Assembly (NCBI GenBank): GCA_951799445.1 | Contig: OX637294.1 | Span: 25,259,452-25,323,451 of the forward strand | Length of the DNA stretch: 64,000 nucleotides | Origin: Pseudisothecium myosuroides | Taxonomy: Eukaryota; Streptophyta; Bryopsida; Hypnales; Lembophyllaceae | Direction of reading: 5' to 3' | Part shown: in pieces, positions 11,653-24,900 of the stretch | Layout: every line of letters begins with the position of its first letter | Numbering within the stretch: position 1 is the first letter of the stretch | The notes under the pieces: generated by a model | Seen by the model: only the letters and a program-made list of their open reading frames with translations | Told to the model about the DNA's origin: nothing | Database searches by the model: none | Program-made: the position numbers and the translations under genes

Positions 11653-12494
11653 TTTTTTAAACACCTAGGTAGTTTGAACCTATATGATTTTATGTCTACA
11701 AGCACCTATACCTCTTGCAAGTACTTCTATAATTATCACCTTGAAACATCTTGTTTTTAAAATCATTGATGAATTAAGTTTGTGCAATGCCAAGAGTTGC
11801 TTTATGATTTTGAAGGCATTAGTTATAGGACTAAGAGCATGAGAGCACTGCTTTCAGTTTCTATGTTGTTTGGGTGGACTTTCTAACTTCCACAACTAAT
11901 AGAGGATTGAAGTAGTACTGACAATAGAGTGTGTAGATTCACAATCATTAACTTCTTCTTTTCATTGAACAATACTCTCCAAAAAGTCTTGAAACCCTAC
12001 TATGAAGCTTTTCAAAATTTTCCTTTCTAACTTCATTTTAATAATATTCTATCCAAACTATCTTATTAAATCTATTGCTTTATGGAACCTTAATCAAAAT
12101 ATAAAATTATTTTTAATGTCCAAAAATAGGAATTCTATTTTTGATAAATTATTTTATTTGTTTTTCAAGATTTTTCATAATAATTAATTGAAAGAATATA
12201 TGTAATGATTTTTTAAGATATGATTGCTCATATATTTAGAAAACATCATTGTTCATATCTCCTATGCTACAAAGACTCACACTATGTAGGTAAACTTTTC
12301 TTCTATGTGGCTTTAATGTATTTTGCAATTTTCTTTCATATACGCTCAAGGCAAAGGAAAACAAGTTCATGTTTTAAGAAAAAAATTGAACAAACATTCT
12401 CAAATGGGGTATGATTAGAAAGCTATAGTATTGTATAAGCCTACTATAACATAAATTTTATATTATATCTTGTTCACTAGCAACTACTATGCAA
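11653..12494. other. AT-rich intergenic DNA
   Basis: No supported gene. Two open frames of 60-64 codons on the + strand consist mainly of AT-rich codons and show no motif. Confidence 0.45.
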
Positions 12495-12760
12495 CAAAGT
12501 GGTATATCTACTTGTACCATTGAGTACTACCACCTTGAGCTGCTATCATAGCTTCCATTTGGTTTAGCATTGTATAAATTAACTCTTGGATGCTTTCTTG
12601 AGGTATATCCTTCCATGCCAAATTCATTGATGTCTATATTTGTTCTTTATTATAGGGTCTATGTCTTTCTTACATTCAATCTTTGACTTGTTTCTATATG
12701 TTTTCTATAAGATTGAGGTTAGGAGAACTTGGTGGTCATTTAATGAATTTTACATTATGT
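12495..12760 (-). pseudogene. Tc1/mariner-type transposase C-terminal relic
   Basis: Reading the minus strand, one frame gives PPSSPNLNLIENI followed by a stop and KQVKD, then further residues to AWKDIPQESIQELI and a final YTMLNQMEAMIAAQ. The SPNLNLIENIW-like string matches the Tc1/mariner signature SPDLNPIENVW around the last catalytic residue. Several in-frame stops show decay. Its amino-terminal part was not identified between 12760 and 13300. Confidence 0.55.
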
Positions 12761-13559
12761 CATGGTGCAAAGTTAACTAATACTACCTAAAACTTCACAA
12801 AGTTTGCTTATAGAACTCCTAGCAACATCACATGTATAATATTCTAAACAAACATCAATCTTTTTTTACAAAACTTCTAGGCTATATTTGCAAGAAACAA
12901 TAAGTAGAAGCATACATGGAGTAATGTTGATCCTCTCAACTCTAAAGCTAGTTGAAATGCACTACTTGTGATCTCCTACAATGAAATATTCAAATGTAGC
13001 ATTTTAACTTTAAACTTAGCTTAGTGTTTCAATTCCAAAATCAACCACTTGTCACAAAGAGAGAGGTTTTTAAGAAGTGGAATGAGCCACAACAAGATGC
13101 TTGGCTCACCTTGTCTAGGGCAAAATATCTCAATCAAATATTTAAGTTTGCCTGCCACAAGTATGTTCTATAATCAGACTACTTGGCTGAGAACTAGACA
13201 TGGGGTTGCAAGACTTTTTGGAGGGTATTGTATAAAACTCTCACTTGCCAAAGATCGCTACAACTACAAAGATAGTCTATGTGCACAATGTCATAAGTTG
13301 ACACATTCGCAATAGTGACATACTAAAGCTCTAGATTCTTAAATAACCTTTGAAATACCATAAGCCTACTAGGTGGCTTTTGCAACACATGTAATTACAC
13401 CTTTGGTCCTTTAGGGTTTAAGAAAATGCATTGCCCGCTCTCGAAGCCACCTTATAAACTTTGTCCAACCTTGTACTTTGATAATATTACAACTATAGTT
13501 TAGGAATGTATGATTCAAAGTGCCAGTGCTAGCGTTGGTAGTAACTTCTATATTGCAGG
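12761..13559. other. Intergenic DNA
   Basis: No gene recognised. An 88-codon open frame on + at 13049-13315 has normal composition but no known motif, and might belong to the decayed transposon next to it. A CCTTTAGGG.TTAA-like sequence near 13410 resembles the end of a TTAA element, but no partner end was found. Confidence 0.4.
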
Positions 13560-14400
13560 ATTGGCTACCAAGAGGTATTGTCCTTCATTTCAATCACTTT
13601 TTCCATCTACACCCAACCTTTTCCGTCCATGTCCATCCCTTTACATCCGCGTCCAATTTTTTAATCTACATCTATCTTTTTTTTTGGTCTCTGTCCAACC
13701 CCTTATGTCTGCACTCAACCCAATACATTTGTGCCAAATCTTTTCCGCTTGTATCTAGCCTTTTCTATATTGTCCCCAACTTTTTTCCCGTGCCTAACCT
13801 TTTCAATCCGCACCAAACGTTTTTCGCATGATTGTGTCACCAACCTTTTCTGTCTCCATCAAATCCTTTTTGTCCGTACCTAACCTTTTTTTGTTTGCTC
13901 CTAGCCTTTTTTGTCCCCGCCCAACCCCTTCCGTTTATGCCCAACCCTTTCCACCCATGCCCAACCTTTTACGCCTATGCCGCGATGCCCAACCTTTCTA
14001 GTGGCATCCGTCCCCTTACATTTGCTCCCAACTTTTTTCATTCATTTTCAATTATTTTTGTCCATATCCAATTTTTTTTGTCCATGCCCAAATCCTTATA
14101 TTTTTACTCATATCTTTATGTTTGTCCCTAATTTTTTCCGTTTGCACTCAGTCCCTTACATTTGTATCTAGACTAGTTCCTTATGTCAGCCTCCAATTTT
14201 TTTTGTTTGTGCCCAATTCTTTAGGTCTATGCCTAGTTCTTTATGTTTGCATTCAACTTTTTTTGTCTATGTCTATGTCTAATCCTTTTTGTCCAGGCTC
14301 CACCTTTTTCATTTGTGCCTAATCCATTATGTTAACATCCAAACCTTTACGACCACAATCAGTTCCTTATATTTGCAATCACCCCTTATGTTTACATTGG
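13560..14400 (+). repeat. Degenerate pyrimidine-rich tandem repeat
   Basis: Irregular succession of units resembling CCCAACCTTTTCCGTCCATG, each about 22-30 bases, with heavy substitution. It leaves several + frames open (Pro/Phe/Leu/Ser-rich), which are repeat artefacts rather than genes. Confidence 0.75.
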
Positions 14401-15737
14401 TAGCTACATGTCGAGTAAGGTAGATAAAGTAAGTCCACTACAATTTTTTCTCACCTTTATATAAATTCAGCTATATATTGGGTTTTTTGGTAGGTAGAAC
14501 CTCTACCAAATGGGTGAATTAGACAAACATGTAGGTGGGTGGTCCTAACATCTTAACAAACCTCATTCAAGGCAACCTTAGATCTTCAAGTATCAGAAGC
14601 ACTCACCCTAGGGGCCAATCTAGAGTTGACCTAAATTTTTAGTCCCCTTGGATATCTTGAACCAAAGTCACCTTCCATCATACTCATAGTCACCTTAAAT
14701 ATGTAGTTGCCCTAGGTGCTTGGATCCAAAGGTGTCCTACGTCCTTACAAGAGATTGCCTAATTCTAGGGCCCAAGGTCGCCTCTACCAATATGTGGTCG
14801 CCCTCTAATTAGTACAAACCTAAAGTAGCCCTTAAAAGCATCCACTTGCACTTTCAAATTGTACATGCTTTAAGTGACCTGACTTAAATCCTCCACGTTA
14901 CATACATGAGCTACATAGAAAAATCATAGAATAAAATTATAAATTAATTTTTTATTGTCACATCTAATATAATGGACACATGTCTAACTCAAAACCCTAC
15001 AAAAATAGCAACTCAATATCCAAACCCAAAATTATGTCCAACTAAACAATCTTAGTTAAGACATGTAAGTTTTTCCAAGGAAGTCAAGAGAGACACTTAG
15101 AAGATCATGTATTCATGTTGCAAAATGAATTTCAAACAAGGATGAAGGTAGTGAACAATTGTGTTCATTTGTGAACATCTAAGAGCTTCAAATGACTGCA
15201 TTAGAAAGGAACAATTTGTGTTGAAACATATGTTCTATATTTAGTGGAAATTGTTGATGGCCAATGTTTTAAATTAATTTTTTTTATATGCTTGTCATGA
15301 CATTGAAGGTATTTAATGACTCTGAAGTCTCAAATGGCCAAACAGTCAAATATCTAGTTAAAATGACAAAGATGACTAGGAAATGAAACAATTGCAATCA
15401 TTAAGTAGTCATTTTAGAAAGAAAAGTGTCCGCAAACAATGATGTGGCACATCTTATTTTTAAACACCTATAGTGTTAAGTATCAACAATGGTAGAAAGG
15501 CCTAAAACATCAAATGTGCCCCAATTACATTGAAATCACTTAAAAAAATTTCAATGACTAATCTATAACTTAAGCAAGTACATGTCACTATCGAGAAGCC
15601 ACATCATTTCTTTTGTCATCTTTTTGATGAAATCTTGGAGGCACGCAGTCATTGTAAACACATAGTCATTGTTTAGTGAGTCACAAAGAATGTATTTTTC
15701 TACTAGTGAGAGACGACCTAAACCATCATTTTAGGAT
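14401..15737. other. Intergenic DNA
   Basis: Nothing recognisable as a gene or complete mobile element. From about 14600 to 14880 there are loose repeats around GTCGCC and CCTTGGAT. Confidence 0.4.
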
Positions 15738-16155
15738 TAAATCTATAAATTGCACTAAAAATTTTGAATTTTTTTCCATTAATTTATTACTTGAACACAC
15801 ATGCAATCAAATTCAAAGCATCACCATATCAAAATCTCTGTAAAATTTTGAACTTCCTTCTTCTTAAGTGGACCAATCTAATTTTTATAACAAATGCGGG
15901 ATGCAATGTAACTATACTTGGTTGCAAGATCAATTCTTGGACTTTATGAGCTTACAAAGTTGACATCATAAAAAAAAAATTAGGCATAAAATAACAATTT
16001 AAAAAAAATAAAATTTAGTCCTACTAGCTCTCTAAAAGGTCGAATGATAAAAATAATTGATGAGGTTATTAGCATATTCAAGAAAAATGCACCCTTAGTG
16101 GTTTTGTAAATTTCCAACACTCTTGGTAGTATTCTACAAATTTTCAAAGTTGAAA
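15738..16155 (+). repeat. Dispersed repeat, copy 2 of 2
   Basis: Diverged direct copy of 926-1215, with extra sequence in the middle (about 15890-16060). Confidence 0.6.
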
Positions 16156-18462
16156 CTATAGGATAACCTACACTTTACACCAGACTCACCTTGAATGAAC
16201 ACCAATACAAGCACAAAACGTCTCAACTTTCATCACTTGCTTCAAAAAACTCTTCACCTCTCTTGCATTGGTTGCTTTTGAAAAGTTGTGGGTGTGGTTT
16301 TGAATCTTGAAAATGTTCATTCAAGGCCATTTTTTAGGTGTCGAAGAACATAACATGTCTCTTTCAGGTGTTGCTACTTTAGTAGATAATTATTCAAACA
16401 AATGATTTCATAAATTATTAAGCTGTACAATCTCACTCCATGTTATGTTGTAGCCTCGTAGGAGCACTTGATTCGGAACGCACCTTGCACAGACATCAAG
16501 CAAGATTTATGTTAAACTCTATTTGAAGTTTGAATATCAAATTCCAAAGTGACTTACAGACAACTGAAAACTGAAAGGACAGTCTCATCCCTTCAGTGAG
16601 TCGGTTTTCACTCTCCATGCCGACAAAAGCCAGATCTCTGTATGACTCCATGACCCCCATGTTGACAAAACCGCTTGCTTTCGTTTCAAATCTCATCGAA
16701 TGCAACTTTTGAAGTAGAGTCGACTGTCGATGAACTGTGGAACTCCAAACCAGTCAATCTGCCAATGTCCAAGTTGCCTATTATTTATCATTTTTTCATT
16801 ACAATTATACAGCTCAACCAGTTGTCTGAAATATTGTTTTTTGAATCAGCTATCTGGTACAATAATTCAAAGCTTGGAAACAAGAAGAACCAGATTTTGT
16901 TTTGAATATCCTTCAAGAGTAAAGTTGGCACTGAAAGTCAAGTAGCTCTCTGAGTGGTCCTGGCGAAGGTAGACCCTATTCTATCACTCTGTTATCAATG
17001 AAATAACATCAATTTCGTTAACCACTTAACGCTCAGAATCATGATGGAAGGAGATATAGAGGACTTCCGAATTGCAAAAAGATTGAATGGCAAAAGTGGA
17101 TACGATTTTTACAGAAAGACTTCCAACTAACCATAAGATCTGGTACAGAGTAAGTGAAATAGAAGATTTGGGGGCTGGAAATGGACAAGCATTGCGTAAA
17201 TTATTATAAGCTTTGACCAAGGATAATTATGAGTTCACTTCTTGGGGCAACTCCATCACCCTGCAGTTTGGTGCTCATTGCACTTATTGAGAGGGTGACA
17301 AAAAATTTGAAAAATGCTCATTGCCATTAGAAGGAAAGTGATTACAACCTGGAATGTTCTGAAAAACAAAAACTCTGCCGTAAATTTTCAGCTTTTCACC
17401 TTGCAACATTTGAAGTGCACTCTGCGGAGAACTCAAACAAGACTCTCAAATGCTGACATAGCACTCTTCCCATAGAAGAACAATGAGAAACCTCATTACA
17501 TGCCAGCCCTGTAACTTAAGCTTAAAGTGCATTGCTCGACCAGCATAAGTTCTAAGTTACATTGTGACGGAGAATCATATGCAGTGCCCCTACTTCCTCT
17601 TGATTCAAAGATATGGAATAAAATGTTCATTGTCATTTCTCCGGGCATGCAAAATTTCTAGCAAATGTTGATATTCTTCACTTCTAAAATTCTTAACTTT
17701 GGGAAACATGAGAAGTTTTGAAATGATCTTGCTCTACACTAGTGGAAAAGCATTTTTAAGGTTAATTGATGAACAAGTGGCACTTTTCCATGTTGACAAA
17801 TTGTAAATCGGGAACTCGAGATAATCTCCCTGTGCTAGCCAATTCAATCCCCAGGTTCTACCCAAGGGCATCTTAGGGCCAACTTGCATGTATCGGTGGG
17901 TCGGAGTAGTCAACAATGTTGAAATATAGAAAGCACTTTTATGCTCCTTCTACACTGTGGAATACACTGATATTGGTGGAACTCACTCTCCTACTTCCAT
18001 GCTTACCGATCATTGGTGGCATTGTTCTTGTCTTTTAGTTGCTTTTTTTGCCCACCAGGCTCACATATAAGCTTGCCCTTAGGGTGGGCTTATTTGTTGG
18101 GTGGGTGGGCACAAATGCCACTACAGTCCAAACTGCATTCTGACCCACCAACATTTAAGGGTGTGCTAGCATTTTGCACTAGTCCATTGGCAAAATCGGC
18201 CATCGTAGACAAAAGAACTAAGTCTCCACTGATTTTAGTAAAGTCTTTTCATTGGACAGAGAAGGTGTAGAAAATCAATTGAAACTATTTAAAGAAGCTT
18301 TTGGAAATTCCCTCTATGACCACGCATGCCTGACTTGATCCCAGGCCCTCACATAAAAGTGCAAATTTCAGATTGGGTGAGTGGTTCTTGCCCTACGGGT
18401 AGGGCAAAGTGCAGCAGCATTTGCCCGGCACCCACCCAGCATGTAAGGAGGCTCTTACTTGG
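16156..18462. other. Intergenic DNA with higher-GC open segments, unassigned
   Basis: Between about 16490 and 17220 both strands carry protein-like stretches; on the minus strand, for example, FETKASGFVNMGVMESY is followed by a good donor TCT|GTAAGT near 16555. None assembles into a supported gene and no domain is recognised, so it may be decayed coding DNA. A 9-bp hairpin, TTGCCCTACGGGTAGGGCAA, occurs near 18390. Confidence 0.35.
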
Positions 18463-18911
18463 GTACAGTTCTCCCCCCGACTATTATCCCAAGTCTGCCT
18501 TCGATGTTTCCGTGGTAATTCTTCTTCGAATTCCTCCTTATGATCCATTTTCCATTGCACCACTTGCTCCATTCCTTTGCTAAAACATGCTGATGAGTTC
18601 CTTGAAGAAAGAGATTCACAAGATTGCTTGGGCTTACCCGACCAAAGTGACAGCATGTACACCGAACATGTATTGCCGAGCTCACCTTCTCTTCATGTAG
18701 AAACTCTAGTGCATCTGACGCATTAAACCGTAGAGAGTTCAATGTCAAGTGGGGTTGCTTACAAGTGACACAGATCAAGCGAGTCTGGAATCTAACCCAG
18801 TTTGTGTTACTAGTTAAACATAAAACAGGGCCGCAGCTTTTTTTTTGTTTCGTTCAATCTCTTCTGTATTAATTGCTTGTTGTGAGCCTGAGGTTGGTGA
18901 TACTACACAAA
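18463..18911 (+). promoter_or_regulatory. Duplicated 5' flank of gene 1
   Basis: The DNA from GTACAGTTCTCCCCCCGACT (18463) to the start codon aligns with 32872-33318 upstream of gene 2, and sequence further upstream does not. The duplicated unit therefore carried about 450 bp of 5' flank, likely holding promoter and 5' UTR. An AT-rich TATA-like stretch (ACATAAAACA) lies near 18820, but no start site can be fixed. Confidence 0.45.
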
Positions 18912-21900
18912 ATGGACATGTCCAATCGAATCCTCGTTCTAGTTCTATTCGGCCTGGTTCTCGGAGGGAGTGCTCAAGTATCGCAGAAGGCGGATCTTCT
19001 GCTCAACCAAACAGAGGACAACCTTCTAGAGCTTGTGAAGCAAGTGCAAGCTAATGCTCTCAATTCTTGTGGTATGAATGTTCCCACCCTAGCATAGAGT
19101 TGTCTTTCCATCTCACGCGAACTGTTTTGTGCTAGTACTGTGGATTTCAGTGGCTGCAAGGAAGTCATCCTTTCGTTTGTGCAAATTGCAGATTTATTGA
19201 GTACTTGTAATGCTGAGTCAACCTGTAGCCGGCTCTCATGCCCCCTGAAGAAAGTCGATACTACCGGCTACGCATGCCAAGAAGTTCTCCCGAACACCAA
19301 TTGCATAGACAGCTGCCCGTGGAGAAATTTCGACTTCTCCAGAAGCTTTCTAAGGTCTGTCGGTAACCTGATTTCCACCCTGAATCCATTCTATCTGGGT
19401 CTGTTGAAAAGCTTAGTGAGGAGATTCTCTGAGCAAATCTGCTGACTAAATAAAGAGTAAATATGCCATTGATTGCACAATTTTCCAGCAGTGTGGGTGC
19501 AAATCCTACGATGAGGGGAACTCTGCAAAGTGCACTGTACAGTACTGTACAGTATAGTACATGGTGCCCCCTGCAGTTTAATTTGCCAGTTGTAATGCCG
19601 TGCATCCGACGGGCTGTACCGTGTGCTGTACCGAGCATTCCCCTTACTAGTTGCAGGAAAATTTGGTTCATCTTGTATGAAATTTGGTTCGCTTCATCGA
19701 AAATATATCATTGTAGTCATCAATCGTTGCACTTCAAGAAAGTTTATCATTTGACCAACTTCGACTCTTTTGGCAAGCGAAAATGACTTTCTACACCTTT
19801 GTGGATGTGCGGTGAATGGGAAACACTTGTCTTTAATATAATTTTAGATACTTACCACCAAGTCCATCATAAATCAGAAGATGTATATGAATCTTTTACC
19901 CATTTTCTCGACTCCATTATCAGCAGTTGTAAGATGCGTCAAATCACTTATTACGATTTGAAATTTGCTAAACCGTTTGAAAACTTGGAGTGCGGGTACG
20001 CGGTCAATGGCAAGCTTCACATAATTATTGTGATTTGTTTGCAATCTTGATGACAGAGTGCCAGGAGTGCAAGCTGTGACGGAGGACTATTTTACTCAGA
20101 GACAGCTTCAAGGAATTTGTGCTCAGAGGAACTTGGACAGTTTGTTCCAAAAACATTCGAACAACACCAACTTCTTTCAACTGTTTTTCGGCTCCGTTGA
20201 TGGAACCTTTCGGATCTTTCCAGGAATGGTAATAATTGTAGCCAAGTGTTGCAAAAATATTCAAAGTGCTGCTGGTGGTATTTTACAATAGATTGAAACA
20301 AAGGTTTAAGCAATGGTGACGCAGGTGATTCTTTCTTCTAGTTTTCAGTGCATAAGAACACCTGTATTACTCAGTAATGGAAGAACTGCACAATGTCATT
20401 TGCAGGATGAAGAAAACTGCAGCAGCTACGATCCTCGTATGAGATTATGGTAAGCCAATTTTTATGAATCAACACTGAGTCAGGCATGCATGATCCTCAT
20501 CTTTGAAATTGTTCACAAACTAGAGATTCCATGCGACGCAACTGTCATAATTTCTGGCGCCAAGGATCGTGTCATTGATTGAATGTGTTTTTCACAGGTA
20601 CCTCACATCAGTGACAAACGTGAATAAGGCTGTAATGGTACTGATTGACAGTGGGTCTTCAATGGCCGAGATTATCCCGTCCACAAGCAGTGATAGCAAC
20701 TTGGCAACAGCCTTCAGAGTCACCAAGTCTTTCTTAAATACTACCACCCAAGGCGACTATGTGAACATCTTCACGTTCGATCAAGCAAAAGTGGAGCCCG
20801 TCTCTCCTCAACCTGTAAATCATACTATCCTTAAAATCCTCTATGCCAAGGGTTTTTTTCTACTATGTAGAGAATCCAAGTCATGTGGCAGCTGAAGAGA
20901 GCAAGAAAACATGAATTCAATGGTGTTCCACTGGAGACTGGATTGCACACTCATGAATCTCGTGGTCTCATATACAGTTACAATGCAGAATGTCGTTGGT
21001 TTGGTCAACGGAAACCATTGAAGGAATTTACTTTATTTGAGTTTCGAACTCAAGTGGGGCTTCTTGTTACATTTTGATTTCTGCAGGTGCTGGTGACGAA
21101 CACTTCCACCCACCCTGACTTTGGAATTTTCACCGCAACGCTTTCCTCACCAAATCAAGACTCTGTTCCCCCTGGCAATGGCAACATCACGGACGCAGTT
21201 AGCAAAGTAATCACATCTTCTGCAGGCTTCCAAAACACGAATATCTCAAGCGACTATCTGAAGGTCTGCACTTCTCTACCCCTACTCAGTCAACCCAAAG
21301 TCGCTCCTCATTGAATTTCGTCTAATTTAGTGATGTTTCAATTGATTGATGAGGTTAATACTAAAGTGGCATTGTTTCACTGCCACTTCAATGCTCGTTA
21401 GATTTTTTTTGTATTTGCTTCAATTTTATTCTTCAATCATTCTAAATTGGTACTAAAAGTTAATATTCAAAGGCTCAATGACAATGTCATTTTTGGTTTT
21501 AATCCATCAGTCGATTGAAGCACCACTTAAACAAATGATAATCAGCAGGAAGGGACTTTTGTGATGTAGTCACTGTGCAAAGTTATAAACCTTTGAAAAG
21601 CACCATAAAATTTCTGATACCACAAACTATGCGTGTTTGAAACTAGTCATCGCTTCTCATTCGACCTTGGCTGAAGTATATGTCCACTTCCGCCTGTCAG
21701 AAGTCACTTTATATCCATGTGAAGAATTGGACATGCTAAGTTATACATGTTAACATTTCCCACCTGCTATGATGTCCCATTTAACTTAGAGAGTTCACGG
21801 TTTCAAAATGACCAATTCCGTTGCTCCTATGGTGAGGAATATAATGCAGATTTTGCTAAATTTACATCACTAGGATCAATGACGAGCATAGCACATGTTG

Positions 21901-24900
21901 GTCACAAAGTACATGAAAGTGAAGAAAAGGGAGTCTCTACATGAGGCACTTAAAAGTGGTGTAAAATGTAATGCCCAATGGAGCATTTGAGGTATCTAGA
22001 GTTTAACATCGTAAACCCCCATCAGGTGATAATATTGATCACGGATAGCAATGCTGTGGGCGCCATAAGCAATACCACATTACTAGGGGACTTGCTCAAG
22101 AACAACAACATCAGCGTGTTCTTGTACATGTTCCCTATTAGTAATGTAATCACCAATGACTCCTCCCTTGTGAGCCAATTTTGCGCTGCTCAAGGGTATT
22201 TTCAGAAATTGGACGACTTTGGTGTCCAAAATCCATTGCTTGCTTTGGAAGCATACTATTCCTTTGTTGCCAACGTTCATGTGACTTACATAAACAATAG
22301 GATCGACTACAGCATCGAATACTTGGACTATTCCGACGTGGATAACAAGACCTTCACCCTCAGTAAGGCAGGTATGGGATCCACCTAACACATCATTTTC
22401 AACTCTCAACCGGAACATGTTGAATTCTAGGATACATGTGATAAATCTTTCAAAGTTGTTAATACATTTTGTTAAGCAGTCCTCCCTTCAAAGAGAGAGA
22501 AGTAACTCCAACTAGGTTGGCGTAAATTAAGGGCCTCCATTCAATATTTCAAAGGTCGATTTTTAGTATGCTAAAAAATCATAACGACTAATAAAAGTTC
22601 AAAACTTCAATATTCAATACTGCACTTTGATCAAAGGGGAAGTTTGTGCACTTGAATTTGTTATTGGTTATATATCTTCTTAATCATATTTTGTAGGGGA
22701 ATGTAAGTGTCATTGAGAAGGGCTAGCATTGTAGATTCTATCGCTCTTAATATCAACCATTGCAACTGTACCTCTAAGGCTTCAAGTGGCATTGGCATTA
22801 TAGAAAAGGTAAGGCTGGAGAGACATGAGGCCTAGAGCATTACCAAACACAATGCTTGGTCAATCTTTCTTTGCAATAATGTCTAGACATTTAACCCTTA
22901 AACTATAGTATGAAATTTTGAACAAAAATGGAGATCATAGTGACAAACATCATGGTGTAGCTAATGTAGTTTGGAACTCACATCAAGAGAAATTCTATAG
23001 ACAAAGTTCAAAAGAAGAGTATTCTAAGCTTTCAAGATGCTACCTTCAAAGTGTCACAAGAATTACAATTTTAACAATTTAAAAAAAAAATGGAATAAAA
23101 AGTAGACTATTAGACCTACATTTTCTAAGTTAAGGTTTAAAACATTTAAAATCAAGAAATATGTGAAAATTGAGGTTTGACTTTCAATATGCCCCTCAAA
23201 CTTGCAAAGTCCTTAAGAATTATTCAAAGAAGTAGGTATGAAGGAAGGAAGACTATTGGTATGTTTTATAGTCCTCTATTGACTAAACAATTAATTAATG
23301 AGATATAACACAATAATTGCCTTATCACTAGACTTTGCATTATGTGCTCGATTATGTGATGCAAAATTTGTTTTATGACTTGTCAGCTAGACATGTTGAA
23401 TACTTCATGTGATGGTGCCTTGAGGAGGGCGCTATGCATTGGTCTTCAAAGTAGCATGGTTTATTAAAATATAGGATGACTTATATTCTTGTGATGTAAA
23501 AATTAGAAAAATTGTAGAAATAATATATAGCTAATAGTATAAGGAGTTACATATTAAAATTAAAACAGAGTAAGAGATAAGAGGGAATTTTAGCAAAATA
23601 CTAAAAATAACATACGGGCCATTCTAAAGAATTAATAGCACAATTGTGGTTCCTTATAGGCTATATTCTCACAACATAAACAAGAAATTTGATACTATAA
23701 GATTCAACACATGGTAAATGATTGATGATTATTAGATTTGTAATGTTATATGTTTTAGATAGTAATGTGTTTTGGTAATTACAAAGGATTTTGGAAGCAT
23801 GCATGTCCATTTTGGTGTATCTTATGTTGCTTCATTCTACTTGTTCTAGTATGAAGACTTTGCATTTTTTTTATAAACTTAAAATGCTTTAAAGACCAAA
23901 GTCAACACCAAATGAAATACCTTCAATTCATATTGTTTTATGACGAAAAAAATTGTTGTAGGTTATGAGTTTTGAAGCAAATAGTTGTGAGTTGATGATT
24001 AGTGCTAAAATTTATAATCTAGGATCACTTGCATTGATTTAATGAGGTATTGTGTGAGATTTTAGTTTTTAGCAACAATGGAGAGCTCTTGGGGGTTGTG
24101 GCCATCAACATCTTCAAGACCAAGTTGCTAACAGTTTACGGGATCGATGAAGACACAATTGAAGAAGCCGTAAAAAATAGAATAATTAACAATAACAATT
24201 TCAATACATCAGCAAGAATTAATACAACCACCTGCTTCAATCAGGTATGTTGAGACTATATCACAACAAAAATCTTTCCGGTAATCAATTGTTTTAGTGT
24301 TGCTTCAATCATTTAATAGGCTATTTCTAATTTTTATTTTGGACCAATTGGGAGGAGGGTAGTTTTGCATTGAAACTAACAACTTGTAAGAAAGTTTGAG
24401 GAGAACTTCACTTGAAAATCAAACCAGTACAAAAAAGACAAAAGCCTCTAGTAGCATAGCATACTTGTTTGATTATGAGTACATCTAATCATCATATGGT
24501 GTTACTCTCACCATGATGAAGAACCTTCAATTTATCTAAAAAATTGAGAGAAAAAAAATCCAATTCTTTGGATTGGCATAATAGAAGGATATGTTCATTG
24601 TGGATCCTACTTAACATTCTAGAATATAGTACCAATGGCACTATACTGCATATATACCTTTATTACCTACATTCATTAGAAGAAAGACTTACATAACCGC
24701 ATTCTTGAACGGGAAGGCTAGGATGTCCTACAATGTCACTATAACAAGAATAGTTTGTATTATTATAGTGGCTCACAATTCATGGGCTACCTAGCATTCA
24801 AGATTTTCTTTTAAGTGGAAGGAGCCTTGATTCATATAACCTTTATTCAAGAGAAGCAAACAGTCCCTCCTATGAAGGCCAAGAATGTTATGAATTGGAC

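Noticed and set aside
13510..14322. Overlapping Pro/Phe/Leu-rich + frames
   Set aside because: Produced by the degenerate pyrimidine-rich repeat, open in more than one frame.
22355..22371. Alternative exon 7 donor CTCA|GTAAGG in gene 1 (and its equivalent in gene 2)
   Set aside because: Same phase and a strong donor, but it would remove the Ser-Lys-Ala before VFSNNG, a position where Cache domains usually continue; the downstream donor keeps the motif in both paralogs.
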